Under the pieces are notes generated by a model that was not told where the DNA came from, ran no database searches, and saw only the letters and a list, made by a program, of their open reading frames with translations. 64,000 nucleotides of DNA, from contig NZ_JASAOF010000002.1 of NCBI RefSeq assembly GCF_029952525.1, positions 248,001 through 312,000 on the forward strand, written 5' to 3'. This stretch comes from Saccharopolyspora ipomoeae. GTDB lineage: Bacteria; Actinomycetota; Actinomycetes; Mycobacteriales; Pseudonocardiaceae. The translations under genes were made by a program, and so were the position numbers. Within the stretch, counting starts at the first letter, position 1. The number at the start of each line of letters is the position of its first letter. Of the stretch, positions 9,735 through 17,329 are shown in pieces.

Positions 9735-9769
9735 GTGGGCCCCGGCGGAGTGGTTCCGCCGGGGCCCAC
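9735..9769. terminator. Perfect 15-bp hairpin terminator
   Basis: GTGGGCCCCGGCGGA pairs with TCCGCCGGGGCCCAC around a five-base loop, 15 bases after the acyl-CoA dehydrogenase stop on the - strand. It would end that transcript before it reads into the doxX promoter. Confidence 0.8.
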
Positions 9770-9783
9770 CTCGTCTCAGGACG

Positions 9784-10938
9784 TCACTTCAGGAGGTTGC
9801 GGGCCATGACCATGCGCTGGACCTGGTTGGTGCCCTCGTAGATCTGGGTGATCTTGGCGTCGCGCATCATGCGCTCGACCGGGAAGTCGCGGGTGTAGCC
9901 CGCGCCGCCGAAGAGCTGGACCGCGTCGGTGGTGACCTCCATGGCCACGTCGGAGGCGAAGCACTTGGCGGCGGCCGAGATGAAGCCGAGGTTCGGCTCA
10001 CCGCGCTCGGCGCGGGCCGCGGCCACGTAGACCATCTGGCGAGCCGACTCCACCTTCATCGCCATGTCGGCGAGCATGAACTGCACGCCCTGGAACTCGG
10101 AGATGGACTTGCCGAACTGCTTGCGCTCCTTGACGTAGGCCAGGGCCTGGTCCAGGGCGCCCTGGGCGATGCCCACGGCCTGCGCGCCGATGGTCGGGCG
10201 GGTGTGGTCGAGGGTCTTGAGCGCGGTCTTGAAGCCGGTGCCGGGCTCGCCGATGATCCGGTCGGCCGGGATCGTGGCGTCCTCGAAGTACAGCTCGACG
10301 GTGGGCGAGCCCTTGATGCCGAGCTTCTTCTCCTTCGGGCCGACGGTGAAGCCCGGGTCGTCGGCGTGCACCGCGAAGGCGCTGATGCCGTTGGCGCCCT
10401 TGTCGGGGTCGGTCACCGCCATGACCGTGTACCACTTGGACACCCCGCCGTTGGTGATCCAGCACTTGCTGCCGTTGAGCACCCAGTGGTCGCCGTCGAG
10501 GCGCGCGCGGGTCTTCATCGACGCGGCGTCGGAGCCGGCCTCGCGCTCGGACAGCGCGTAGGAGGCGGTGGTCTCACCGGAGGCGATCGCGGGCAGGACC
10601 TGCTTCTTGAGGTCCTCCGAGGCCGACAGGATGATCGGCATGGTGCCGAGCTTGTTCACCGCCGGGATCAGCGAGGAGGAGCCGCAGACGCGGGCGACCT
10701 CTTCGATGACGATGCAGGTGGCCACCGAGTCGGCGCCCTCGCCGCCGTACTCCTCGGGGATGTGCGTCGCGGCGAAACCGGCCTTGACCAAGGCGTCGAG
10801 CGCTTCCTTGGGGTAGCGCTCCTGCTCGTCGACCTCGGTCGCGTAGGGCGCGATCTCCTTCTCCGACAGGGCGCGCACCGCCTCGCGCAGCGCCTCGTGC
10901 TCCTCGCCGAGCTGGTAGGTGCCGAAGTTCGGGTCCAC
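9784..10938 (-). CDS. Acyl-CoA dehydrogenase
   Basis: 384 residues from GTG at 10938 (GGGAGGG upstream). The frame extends 96 bases further upstream, but that extension is Arg-rich and lacks a ribosome site. It shows the whole family pattern: N-terminal helical domain (EEHEALREAVRALSEKEIAPYA), FAD-binding YALSEREAGSDAASMKT and WITNGG, and the C-terminal helices with FGGAGYTRDFPVERMMRDAK and the catalytic Glu in IYEGTNQVQ. It oxidises acyl-CoA to trans-2-enoyl-CoA with FAD, passing electrons to ETF. It resembles short-chain/general acyl-CoA dehydrogenases. A TetR gene is divergent and probably regulates it. Confidence 0.93.
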   Translation of the reverse strand: MDPNFGTYQLGEEHEALREAVRALSEKEIAPYATEVDEQERYPKEALDALVKAGFAATHIPEEYGGEGADSVATCIVIEEVARVCGSSSLIPAVNKLGTMPIILSASEDLKKQVLPAIASGETTASYALSEREAGSDAASMKTRARLDGDHWVLNGSKCWITNGGVSKWYTVMAVTDPDKGANGISAFAVHADDPGFTVGPKEKKLGIKGSPTVELYFEDATIPADRIIGEPGTGFKTALKTLDHTRPTIGAQAVGIAQGALDQALAYVKERKQFGKSISEFQGVQFMLADMAMKVESARQMVYVAAARAERGEPNLGFISAAAKCFASDVAMEVTTDAVQLFGGAGYTRDFPVERMMRDAKITQIYEGTNQVQRMVMARNLLK

Positions 10939-11029
10939 CGGGTCCCTCCCTAGTCCCGTCGCGTGGCGGCGGGGTCCGTTGCATGCCGCTCGCGTTGCGC
11001 GGCGGACCTTCTCTGCGCGCCATCGTAAC

Positions 11030-11042
11030 GGCACTGAGTGCC
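11030..11042. promoter_or_regulatory. Operator-like palindrome GGCAC-N3-GTGCC between acyl-CoA dehydrogenase and tetR
   Basis: GGCACTGAGTGCC is a 13-base palindrome with one central base, located 32 bases before the tetR start and 92 bases before the dehydrogenase start. A second copy with the same arms lies directly after the tetR stop (11834-11846). The divergent arrangement makes it a candidate binding site for the TetR protein. Confidence 0.5.
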
Positions 11043-11073
11043 ACTAGCAATTCGGCGGTGCTATATTCCGGCC

Positions 11074-11826
11074 ATGTCCGAGGCAGTCGCTGCGGCACCC
11101 AAGTCCCGCACCGGGCGCACCCCGCACGGCCGCCGGAAGGTGCGCAGCGCGATCGCGGTCGCCGCTCTGGAGCTCTTCGCCGAGCAGGGCTTCGAGGCGA
11201 CCACCGTGGACCAGATCGCCGAGTCCGCCGGGGTCGGCAGGCGGACCTTCTTCCGGTACTTCCGGTCCAAGGAGGACGTCGTGTTCCCCGGGCACGACGA
11301 GCGCCTGGCCGAGGTCGTCGAACTCCTGGAATCCTCCGACGCCGCGGCCGACCCGCTGCTGGTGCTGGGGGAGGCGGCCGAGTTCGTGCTGGGGATGTAC
11401 CTGGAGGAACCCGAGGTCTCGCTCAAGCGCTCGGAGCTGACCAGGCAGGTCTCGTCGTTGCGCGACAAGGAGATCGCGAGCATCGACCGCTACCAGCGCG
11501 TCTTTGCGCGCTACCTGCGCGCGCGCTTCGCCGATCAGCCCGACGCCGAGCTGCACGCCGCGGTCGCGGCCGCGGCGGTGGTCGCCGCGCACAACCACGT
11601 GCTGCGCCAGTGGCTGCGCAGCGGGGGAGAGCTCGACGCCCGCGCGACGTTGCGGCACGCCACCGACCAGGTCGCCGAGGCGCTGGCGGGGCAGTGGCCG
11701 ACGGGGCAGGCGGATCGGTCCGAACAGGACGGTCAGGAGGTCGTGGTGGCGGCGGTGCGCACCTCGGCCTCGTCGGCGGTGGTCCTGAAGCAGATCCAGG
11801 AAGCGCTGCGCGACATCGAGCGCTGA
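11074..11826 (+). CDS. TetR family regulator
   Basis: 250 residues from ATG at 11074. The N-terminal helix-turn-helix is typical: KVRSAIAVAALELFAEQGFEATTVDQIAESAGVGRR in two overlapping blocks, then TFFRYFRSKEDVVFPG. The C-terminal ligand domain is Ala-rich and unlike the fatty-acid FadR type at sequence level, so the ligand is unknown. It is divergent from the acyl-CoA dehydrogenase, separated by 135 bases that contain a palindromic operator candidate, which suggests control of that gene. TATATT sits just before the start, so the transcript may have a very short leader. Confidence 0.88.
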   Translation: MSEAVAAAPKSRTGRTPHGRRKVRSAIAVAALELFAEQGFEATTVDQIAESAGVGRRTFFRYFRSKEDVVFPGHDERLAEVVELLESSDAAADPLLVLGEAAEFVLGMYLEEPEVSLKRSELTRQVSSLRDKEIASIDRYQRVFARYLRARFADQPDAELHAAVAAAAVVAAHNHVLRQWLRSGGELDARATLRHATDQVAEALAGQWPTGQADRSEQDGQEVVVAAVRTSASSAVVLKQIQEALRDIER

Positions 11827-11833
11827 ACCCCAC

Positions 11834-11846
11834 GGCACCCAGTGCC
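11834..11846. promoter_or_regulatory. Second GGCAC-N3-GTGCC palindrome, after tetR
   Basis: GGCACCCAGTGCC repeats the arms of the site at 11030-11042 exactly with a different three-base centre, eight bases after the tetR stop codon. It could be a second operator or chance; the exact arm match within 800 bases favours a functional relation. Confidence 0.35.
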
Positions 11847-11888
11847 GAAAACGATCTCCACCGGTCACGTGTTGATTACATCTATTCC

Positions 11889-11904
11889 TTCAGTGTGGAG
11901 TGAA
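11889..11904. promoter_or_regulatory. TTCAGTG-type palindrome, copy 1
   Basis: TTCAGTGTGGAGTGAA. The same motif recurs at 16844-16859 and 17255-17270, each time preceded by C/AC and followed by A(A). This copy lies between the 3' ends of tetR and the glycosyltransferase gene, so its target is unclear. Confidence 0.4.
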
Positions 11905-11920
11905 ATCAATTCCGTCATAT

Positions 11921-11960
11921 CCGGGTGGGGGAAGTTTTCATGAAAACTTCCCCCACCCGG
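11921..11960. repeat. 40-bp perfect palindrome, terminator-like; copy 1 of 2
   Basis: From 11921 to 11940 the sequence CCGGGTGGGGGAAGTTTTCA is followed by its exact reverse complement to 11960, with no unpaired base. It lies 20 bases after the glycosyltransferase stop (- strand) and 94 bases after tetR (+ strand). The same 28-base core occurs at 61167-61194. It is probably a bidirectional terminator, or a dispersed palindromic element used as one. Confidence 0.75.
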
Positions 11961-11980
11961 AGAACGGCTGAGGAGGCGGG

Positions 11981-13171
11981 TCAGCCCAGGAAGGCTTCGA
12001 GGGCGTCGGCGCCCGCGGGGGCACCACCGGAGGAGCGGACGAGCTCGCGCATCCGGTCGAGGTTGGCGCGGACCTCGACGTCCGCGGCGATGCGGTCGAC
12101 CGATTCCCGCAGCTCAGCGGCCGTGACGGAGTTGGAGTCGAGCTTGATGCCGAGGCCGAGTTCGGCCGCCCGCGCGGCGTTGGCGGCCTGCTCGGGCATC
12201 TGCGGGACGGTCACCAGCGGAACGCCGTGGTGCAGCGACTCCATCGTCGAGTTCATCCCGGCGTGGGAGACGAACGCCGACGCGTGCCGCAGCACCGCGG
12301 GCTGCGGGAAGGACCGGCGCACGTCGAAGTTCGCCGGGATCTCACCCAGCTCGTCCAGGTCGATGCGCGAGCCGACCGACATCGCGACCTGCCAGTCGCT
12401 GTCGGCGAAGGCCTCCAGGCACAGCCGGTAGAAGTCCGGGCGCTGGTTGAACGCCGTGCCCAGCGAGATGTACAGCAGCGGGCGCCGCGGGTCGGCGGGG
12501 GAGTAGGGCTCGTTGTCCCGGTCGCCGAGCTGCGGGCCGAGGAACCGGAAGCGGTCGTCGAAGGTCTCGTGCTCCAGCTGGAACTCGCGGGGCAGGAACA
12601 CCAGGTTCAGCTCGGCCGGGGTTCCACCCATGAACGGGGAGACCTCGACGCCGAACTCGTCGCCGAGCGCGCTCATCTCCTCGTGGAGGCGGTTCAGCGC
12701 TTCGGGCGGGGGACCGGCCACGCTGCCGGCGTGCTCGGCCATCACGGCGGTGCGCAGGTCGAACTTCTCGTTGCTGGCGAAGTTGGGCACCAGCGCGATG
12801 GCGGGGATGCCGAGCCGGTCGGCGAGCATCCGGCCGTAGGTGGTCATCACGTCGGAGCACACCGCGTCCGGCGGGTCGTCGGTGAAGCGCTCCAGCAGGA
12901 TCGGCATGCACTGGCGGACGTCGTCGATGAAGAACTCGACCATCGTGCGCATCCGCTCGGGGGTGAAGTGGTCGCCCGCCCCACCCAGGTTCGGGATCCG
13001 CGTCGGCAGCTCGACGACCTGCGCGCCGGTGGCGCGGACGGTCTCGGCGGAGTCCGCACCGACGGCGTAGGTGACCTGGTGGCCGCGGTCGAGCAGCTCG
13101 CCGACCAGCGCCAACGTCGGGTTGACGTGGCCGGAGGCGGGGACGCAGGTGAACAGGAAGTGCTTCTTCAT
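11981..13171 (-). CDS. Macrolide-type UDP-glycosyltransferase (MGT family)
   Basis: 396 residues from ATG at 13171 (GAGGAATC upstream). It is a GT-B fold enzyme: N-terminal HFLFTCVPASGHVNPTLALV, ALVPNFASNEKF, and the C-terminal sugar-nucleotide motif SHAGMNSTMESLHHGVPLV followed by EQAANAARAAELGLG. MGT enzymes glucosylate and inactivate macrolides and flavonoid-like compounds; others attach sugars in antibiotic biosynthesis. It is the last gene of a TetR - ABC ATPase - ABC permease - glycosyltransferase operon, a layout like self-resistance or drug-defence cassettes, so inactivation plus export of a small toxic molecule is the likely job. Confidence 0.88.
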   Translation of the reverse strand: MKKHFLFTCVPASGHVNPTLALVGELLDRGHQVTYAVGADSAETVRATGAQVVELPTRIPNLGGAGDHFTPERMRTMVEFFIDDVRQCMPILLERFTDDPPDAVCSDVMTTYGRMLADRLGIPAIALVPNFASNEKFDLRTAVMAEHAGSVAGPPPEALNRLHEEMSALGDEFGVEVSPFMGGTPAELNLVFLPREFQLEHETFDDRFRFLGPQLGDRDNEPYSPADPRRPLLYISLGTAFNQRPDFYRLCLEAFADSDWQVAMSVGSRIDLDELGEIPANFDVRRSFPQPAVLRHASAFVSHAGMNSTMESLHHGVPLVTVPQMPEQAANAARAAELGLGIKLDSNSVTAAELRESVDRIAADVEVRANLDRMRELVRSSGGAPAGADALEAFLG

Positions 13172-13185
13172 GATTCCTCGATGGA

Positions 13186-14025
13186 CTAGAGCGGGCGGCG
13201 GAAGCCGCGGACGGCCGCGGCGATCCCCAGGGCGCACAGCACGGCGCTGGTGCCCAGCGCGGCCAGCACTCCGGTGCCGGTGGGCAGGGCGAGCGAGAGA
13301 TCGCGGGAGGCGTTGACGGCGTAGGTCAGCGGGTTGATCCGGGCGACGAGGGCCAGCCAGGACGGCAGCGCCTGAATCGGCACGAACGCGCTGGAGGCGA
13401 ACATCAGCGGGAACATCGCCAGGAAGCCGACGCTCTGCATGACCTCCTCCTTGCGCAGCCAGGCACCGAGCGCGAGGAAGATCCACGACAGCGACCAGCT
13501 CACGAACAGCGCCAGTCCGAAGGCGCCGAGCGTGCCGCCGAGACCGCCGGCGGGGGAGAAGCCGAACACCAGCGAGGCCACCGTCAGCAGCACGATCAGC
13601 TGCACGGCGGTGCGCGCCAGGTCGGCCAGGCTGCGGGCGATGAGCACCGCGCTCATGCCGATCGGCAGCGCCCGGAAGCGGGCGATGACACCGTTCTTCA
13701 TGTCGCTGACCAGCCCGACGCCGGACTGCACGGCCGCGCCGATGCCGGTGGTGACCAGGATGGCCGGCATCAGGTAGTTGATGTAGCTGCCGCCCTGATC
13801 GGCGACGTTGCCCATCATGGCCTTGCCGAAGACCTGGCTGAACAGCACCAGCATGATCAGCGGCTGCAGCAGGCTGAAGACGACCACGCGCGGGTCCTTG
13901 ATCACCGCGCGCAGCGAGCGGCCGGTGAGCACCAGGACCTGGGTGGGGTAGGGGGCACCGCGCCATCGGCGCGCGGTGGGCGCGGAGCCGGGCGGGCTCG
14001 GCGGAGCGGGGGCGAAGGTGGTCAT
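13186..14025 (-). CDS. ABC-2 type (DrrB-like) transport permease
   Basis: 279 residues, ATG at 14025 with GAGGGGA upstream, ten bases after the ATPase stop. After a Pro-rich N-terminus, RSLRAVIKDPRVVVFSLLQP and the drug-exporter signature (YLMPAILVTTGIGAAVQSG, MKNGVIARFRALPIG) lead into six membrane segments. DrrB-like permeases pair with a DrrA-like ATPase to export drugs such as daunorubicin, macrolides or lipids. The ATPase is the gene before it and a glycosyltransferase the gene after it. Confidence 0.9.
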   Translation of the reverse strand: MTTFAPAPPSPPGSAPTARRWRGAPYPTQVLVLTGRSLRAVIKDPRVVVFSLLQPLIMLVLFSQVFGKAMMGNVADQGGSYINYLMPAILVTTGIGAAVQSGVGLVSDMKNGVIARFRALPIGMSAVLIARSLADLARTAVQLIVLLTVASLVFGFSPAGGLGGTLGAFGLALFVSWSLSWIFLALGAWLRKEEVMQSVGFLAMFPLMFASSAFVPIQALPSWLALVARINPLTYAVNASRDLSLALPTGTGVLAALGTSAVLCALGIAAAVRGFRRPL

Positions 14026-14035
14026 GAAGGTCCCC

Positions 14036-14974
14036 TCAGGCGGCGGTGGGAGCGTGGTGGGCCAGGGCCAGGTAGACGTCGTCCAGGGTCGGTTCGCCCA
14101 GGCCGAGGTCGCCGATGTCGATGCCGGAGTCGTCGAGCGCGCGGACCACGTCGGCGAGCTGGCGGGAGGCGCTGACCGGGATGGTCAGCCGCGCCTCGTC
14201 GTGCACCGGGTCGAACCCGGCGGTGCGCAGGGCGCGCAGCGCCTCGGTGGTGCGTCCCGGATCGGTCAGGGTGGCGTTGACGGTGCGCTGGCCGACCTGG
14301 GCCTTGAGCTGCTCGGCGGTGCCGGTGGCCACGACCTTGCCGGCGGACAGCACGGTGATGGAGTCGGCGAGGCGGTCTGCCTCGTCGAGGTACTGGGTGG
14401 TGAGCAGGACGGTGGTGCCGTCGGCGACGAGGTTCTCCACGATCTGCCAGAGGTTGAGCCTGCTGACGGGGTCGAGGCCGGTCGTGGGCTCGTCGAGGAA
14501 GATCACATCGGGGTGGCCGACGAGGCTGGCGGCGATGTCGAGCCTGCGCCGCATGCCGCCGGAGTAGGTGCGGGCCGGGCGGTGCGCGGCCTCGGTGAGG
14601 TCGAACGTGGTGAGGAGCTCGTCGGCGCGCTGCTTGGCCTCGCGGCGGGTCGCGCCGAGCAGGCGGGCGATGAGCACGAGGTTGTCGTAGCCGGAGAGCT
14701 GCTCGTCGACGGAGGCGAACTGGCCGGTCAGGCCGATCCGCGCGGTGACCTCGCGGCGCTGGGTGACGACGTCGAGCCCGGCGATGCGGGCGCTGCCGCT
14801 GGTGGGCGGCAGCAGCGTGCTCAGGACGTTGATCAGCGTGGTCTTGCCCGCGCCGTTGTGGCCGAGCAGCCCCAGCACGCTGCCCTGCGGCACGGAGATG
14901 CTGACGTCGTCGAGGGCGGTGACCTCGCCGAAGCGCTGGGTGATGTGGTGCGCTTCGATGATCGGATCGTTCAT
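14036..14974 (-). CDS. ABC transporter ATP-binding protein, DrrA-like
   Basis: 312 residues from ATG at 14974, overlapping the tetR stop by four bases, with GGGGAG upstream. Walker A LLGHNGAGKTTL (about 38-49), signature YSGGMRRRLDIAASLVG (about 141-157), Walker B VIFLDEPTTGLD and the H-loop region LLTTQYLDEADRLAD are all intact. The C-terminal extension (about 230-312) is the DrrA-type accessory domain that contacts the permease. It powers the permease encoded next. A longer frame upstream (to 15388) is an artefact that reads through tetR in another frame. Confidence 0.93.
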   Translation of the reverse strand: MNDPIIEAHHITQRFGEVTALDDVSISVPQGSVLGLLGHNGAGKTTLINVLSTLLPPTSGSARIAGLDVVTQRREVTARIGLTGQFASVDEQLSGYDNLVLIARLLGATRREAKQRADELLTTFDLTEAAHRPARTYSGGMRRRLDIAASLVGHPDVIFLDEPTTGLDPVSRLNLWQIVENLVADGTTVLLTTQYLDEADRLADSITVLSAGKVVATGTAEQLKAQVGQRTVNATLTDPGRTTEALRALRTAGFDPVHDEARLTIPVSASRQLADVVRALDDSGIDIGDLGLGEPTLDDVYLALAHHAPTAA

Positions 14975-15618
14975 CGGGACTCCCCGGGGTGGTCGGTGGT
15001 GGCCAGGGCGCCGTGCAGCAGGACGTCGACGCGCGCCCGGATCGCGGCGGAGTGGTCGACGTCGGCGGTGTCGAGGGCGGTGGCGGTGAACCGGATGCCC
15101 AGCACCAGCGACTGCAGGTAGTGCGCGAGGTCGTCGGTCGGGATGCGGAGCTCCCCGGGCTCGATGAGCGAGCCGAGGGCGTCGTTGAGGTCGCGGAGGA
15201 ACTGCTCGCGGACCTCGGGCAGGCCGGCGGGCTTGCGGTCGGGGCCGCCGCGCAGGTCGAACCCGGATGCGGCGAGGGTGTGGACCAACTCGCCGAAGCG
15301 GGTGAAGTGATCGAGGAACAACTCGCCGGCCCGGGTCAGCCGCTCGGCGACGTCGAGGTCGTGGGGGACCGCGCGCACCCGGGAGCACAGATCGTCGGGT
15401 CGCAGCGCTGCGGTCACGCAGGCCTGCAGGAGTTCGGTCTTGTCGCGGAAGGCCCGGAACACGGTGCCTTCGGCGATCTCGGCGGCCTGGGCGATCTGCT
15501 TGGTCGTGATGTGCGCGCCGTGCTCGCGCACCAGCGGCAGCACGGCCGCGACGATCGCCTCACGGCGCTGCTCGGGACTCATCGCGGAGGCCCGTCGGCG
15601 CGGTTGTTCGTCGGTCAC
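14971..15618 (-). CDS. TetR family regulator of the ABC/glycosyltransferase operon
   Basis: 215 residues from GTG at 15618; a GTG at 15645 inside the operator is the alternative. HTH: QRREAIVAAVLPLVREHGAH then TTKQIAQAAEIAEGTVFRAF. The ligand domain is of the kind often found with drug exporters. It is the first gene of the operon, with stop and the ATPase start overlapping, so it regulates itself and the exporter genes together. A 40-base inverted repeat (15632-15671) immediately upstream is the obvious operator. Confidence 0.9.
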   Translation of the reverse strand: MTDEQPRRRASAMSPEQRREAIVAAVLPLVREHGAHITTKQIAQAAEIAEGTVFRAFRDKTELLQACVTAALRPDDLCSRVRAVPHDLDVAERLTRAGELFLDHFTRFGELVHTLAASGFDLRGGPDRKPAGLPEVREQFLRDLNDALGSLIEPGELRIPTDDLAHYLQSLVLGIRFTATALDTADVDHSAAIRARVDVLLHGALATTDHPGESR

Positions 15619-15631
15619 CCCACCAAGATAG

Positions 15632-15671
15632 GAGTGAGTGCTCACTCATGTCAATGAGCGAGCACTCACTC
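15632..15671. promoter_or_regulatory. TetR operator: double palindrome
   Basis: GAGTGAGTGCTCACTCAT (15632-15649) and ATGAGCGAGCACTCACTC (15654-15671) are inverted repeats with one mismatch, separated by GTCA. Each arm is itself a near-palindrome of the TGAGTG-N2-CACTCA type used by many TetR regulators, so two dimers could bind side by side. It overlaps the start region of the operon, as expected for repression. Confidence 0.75.
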
Positions 15672-15712
15672 AGTCTCGACGTCGGGTCCGCTCTGCCCCG
15701 TCGGTGCTGGAG

Positions 15713-15786
15713 GGGGACGGTTCTTCCTCGAATCACCCGTGATCGAAGTCCGTTTTGTCCGGAGGGTTCGTGGAAAAACCGTCCCC
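15713..15786. terminator. Long stem-loop after the LLM oxidoreductase gene
   Basis: GGGGACGGTTCTTCC (15713-15727) pairs with GGAAAAACCGTCCCC (15772-15786) with one mismatch around a 44-base loop. It lies 31 bases after the LLM gene stop on the - strand and before the tetR operon promoter, so it probably separates the two transcripts. Confidence 0.6.
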
Positions 15787-15816
15787 TGGCGACGCCCGCG
15801 CCACCGAGTCCCGTGG

Positions 15817-16767
15817 TCAGTCCGCGGTGGTTGCGAGGTGGGGGAGGACCGGGGCGAAGGCTTCCATGAAGGGGCCGTGGACCGAGTAGTAGGTGAAGCC
15901 GTAGCGGGTCCGGTTGCGGTGGAGCTGGTCGGCAATCTGCTCGGGGGTGCCGATGAGCAGGAACGGGGTGTCGAGGATCTGCTCCAGCGTCATCGTGTCG
16001 CCGAAGCGGGGGAGGAGTTCGGTGGCGGCGGCGCGGCGGTCGTCGGTGGGGATGACGGCTTGGACGAGGACCTGCCACTCGACCTGATCAGCGCGGTCTC
16101 CCGCGGCCTGCCGGGTGAAGGCGACGCGTTCGTCGGCCTCCTCGGCTGTGCACAGGCGGAACGTGCCGGGCGGGTGGCCGGGGAGTTGGCGCACGCCGGC
16201 GACGCCGATGATGTCGGCGGTCTCGGCGGCGATGCGCAGGACGCGATCGCCGGTGCCGCCGATCAGCAGCGGGGGACCGGAACCGTCGAAGCCCGTGCGC
16301 TGCGCAGGTTTCAGGACCGGCACGTCGAACTCGGCGTTGTGCTCGCGCTGCTGCTCGAAGCCCTCCACGGAGAAGTGGCGGGTGAGCTCGGCGATGGTCG
16401 TGCGCAGGCGCTCCGCGCGCTCGCTGAACGGTTGCCAGGGCAGACCGGCCTCGTCGAACTCCCACTTCATGTGCCCTGCGCCCAGTCCCACCTCGAGGCG
16501 TCCCTCGGTGAGGAGGTCGGTGGTGGCGATGTCGCGGGCGAGCAGGGCGGGGTTCCAGAACGCGGTGTTGAGCACGAGGGTGCCCACCCGCAGTCGCTCG
16601 GTGGCCTGCGCGGCGGCGACCAGCACGGGGAAGGGCGAGGGGGCGCCGAGGTGGTCCGCGGCGAAGACGGTGTCGTAGCCGAGTGATTCGGCCCGGCGGC
16701 AGGTGTCGGTGAACTCGGCGAGGGAGCGGATTCCGAAGACGTTGTAGGAGAACCGGAAATCAGCCAT
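15817..16767 (-). CDS. F420-dependent LLM class oxidoreductase
   Basis: 316 residues from ATG at 16767; an in-frame ATG at 16830 would add 21 residues, and neither has a strong ribosome site. Luciferase-like monooxygenase fold: FRFSYNVFGIRSLAEFTD, SLGYDTVFAADHLGAPSPFP, RLRVGTLVLNTAFWNPALLA, and GRLEVGLGAGHMKWEFDEAG. The gene resembles the actinobacterial TIGR03621-type group, which uses reduced F420 rather than FMN; its substrate is unknown. It has its own promoter region with the palindrome TTCAGTGCCGAGTGAA about 80 bases upstream, shared with the neighbouring small peptide gene. Confidence 0.87.
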   Translation of the reverse strand: MADFRFSYNVFGIRSLAEFTDTCRRAESLGYDTVFAADHLGAPSPFPVLVAAAQATERLRVGTLVLNTAFWNPALLARDIATTDLLTEGRLEVGLGAGHMKWEFDEAGLPWQPFSERAERLRTTIAELTRHFSVEGFEQQREHNAEFDVPVLKPAQRTGFDGSGPPLLIGGTGDRVLRIAAETADIIGVAGVRQLPGHPPGTFRLCTAEEADERVAFTRQAAGDRADQVEWQVLVQAVIPTDDRRAAATELLPRFGDTMTLEQILDTPFLLIGTPEQIADQLHRNRTRYGFTYYSVHGPFMEAFAPVLPHLATTAD

Positions 16768-16843
16768 GTCCCGATGCTGCTCGCTCTCGCGGTCCGCCGG
16801 GGAGAGGTTCACCGCGGGCATAGACATCATCAGTCTTTGTTTC

Positions 16844-16859
16844 TTCAGTGCCGAGTGAA
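16844..16859. promoter_or_regulatory. TTCAGTG-type palindrome, copy 2, upstream of the LLM gene
   Basis: TTCAGTGCCGAGTGAA matches copy 1 in 13 of 16 positions. A second small palindrome, GAAACTAAGTTTC (16857-16869), overlaps its edge. Both sit where the LLM promoter must be, after the terminator of the upstream peptide gene. Confidence 0.5.
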
Positions 16860-16919
16860 ACTAAGTTTCGTTCCAGCACACGCGCCCACGAACGTCCACG
16901 AAGCACGGAGGAGAGCGGG

Positions 16920-16970
16920 GGCGCGCCGCCTGGTCCTGGGAGGTCGTGCTGCGACCTGCGGCGGCGCGCC
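16920..16970 (-). terminator. Branched hairpin after the small peptide gene
   Basis: GGCGCGCCGCC (16920-16930) pairs with GGCGGCGCGCC (16960-16970), and inside it AGGTCG pairs with CGACCT (16941-16957). It begins ten bases after the 45-residue peptide gene stop on the - strand and would isolate that gene from the LLM gene. Confidence 0.65.
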
Positions 16971-16980
16971 GGCTCGTGGG

Positions 16981-17118
16981 TCAGTCGTAGCCGCGGATGA
17001 CGTGGCTCTCGTCGTCTTCGGTCTCGACGGACTCCCAGCGGGACTGGACGGGAAGGTCCAGGTCCACGTCCGGGTCGAAGGAGTCCTGCGGGGCGACTCG
17101 ATGATCTGAGAGCGTCAT
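16981..17118 (-). CDS. 45-residue acidic peptide of unknown function
   Basis: ATG at 17118 with GAGGAG upstream; a longer upstream extension lacks support. The product runs MTLSDHRVAPQDSFDPDVD, then LDLPVQSRWESVETEDDE and ends SHVIRGYD. It is acidic, has no Cys, no signal peptide and no membrane helix. Its own terminator (16920-16970) and a promoter-proximal palindrome (17255-17270) make it a stand-alone gene. The FDPDVDLDLP stretch recalls leader segments of some actinobacterial ribosomal peptides, and the C-terminal tail could be a core, but no modifying enzyme other than the LLM oxidoreductase is adjacent. RiPP precursor is only a hypothesis. Confidence 0.6.
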   Translation of the reverse strand: MTLSDHRVAPQDSFDPDVDLDLPVQSRWESVETEDDESHVIRGYD

Positions 17119-17254
17119 GGCGGGGCTCCTCTCGGCAATGGATTTCACCGGCCGATCCTGCGCTCGCGCTGGACAGATCGCATGTGCGACGCGCCACACA
17201 CCGTTCGGAATCCCCCGGATGAGCAGGCTTCACCTAAGTATTAGCCTCTATAAC

Positions 17255-17270
17255 TTCAGTGGCAGCTGAA
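17255..17270. promoter_or_regulatory. TTCAGTG-type palindrome, copy 3, upstream of the small peptide gene
   Basis: TTCAGTGGCAGCTGAA has perfect five-base arms (TTCAG/CTGAA). It lies about 140 bases before the peptide start on the - strand, next to an AT-rich patch (TATTAGCCTCTATAA) that could hold the promoter. The D-aminoacylase gene ends 60 bases to the right. Confidence 0.5.
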
Positions 17271-17329
17271 AGGAATGCTCCGCAACGAACGCCACCACCC
17301 GAGGCCGAAAACCAGCCAACGAGAGAAGG

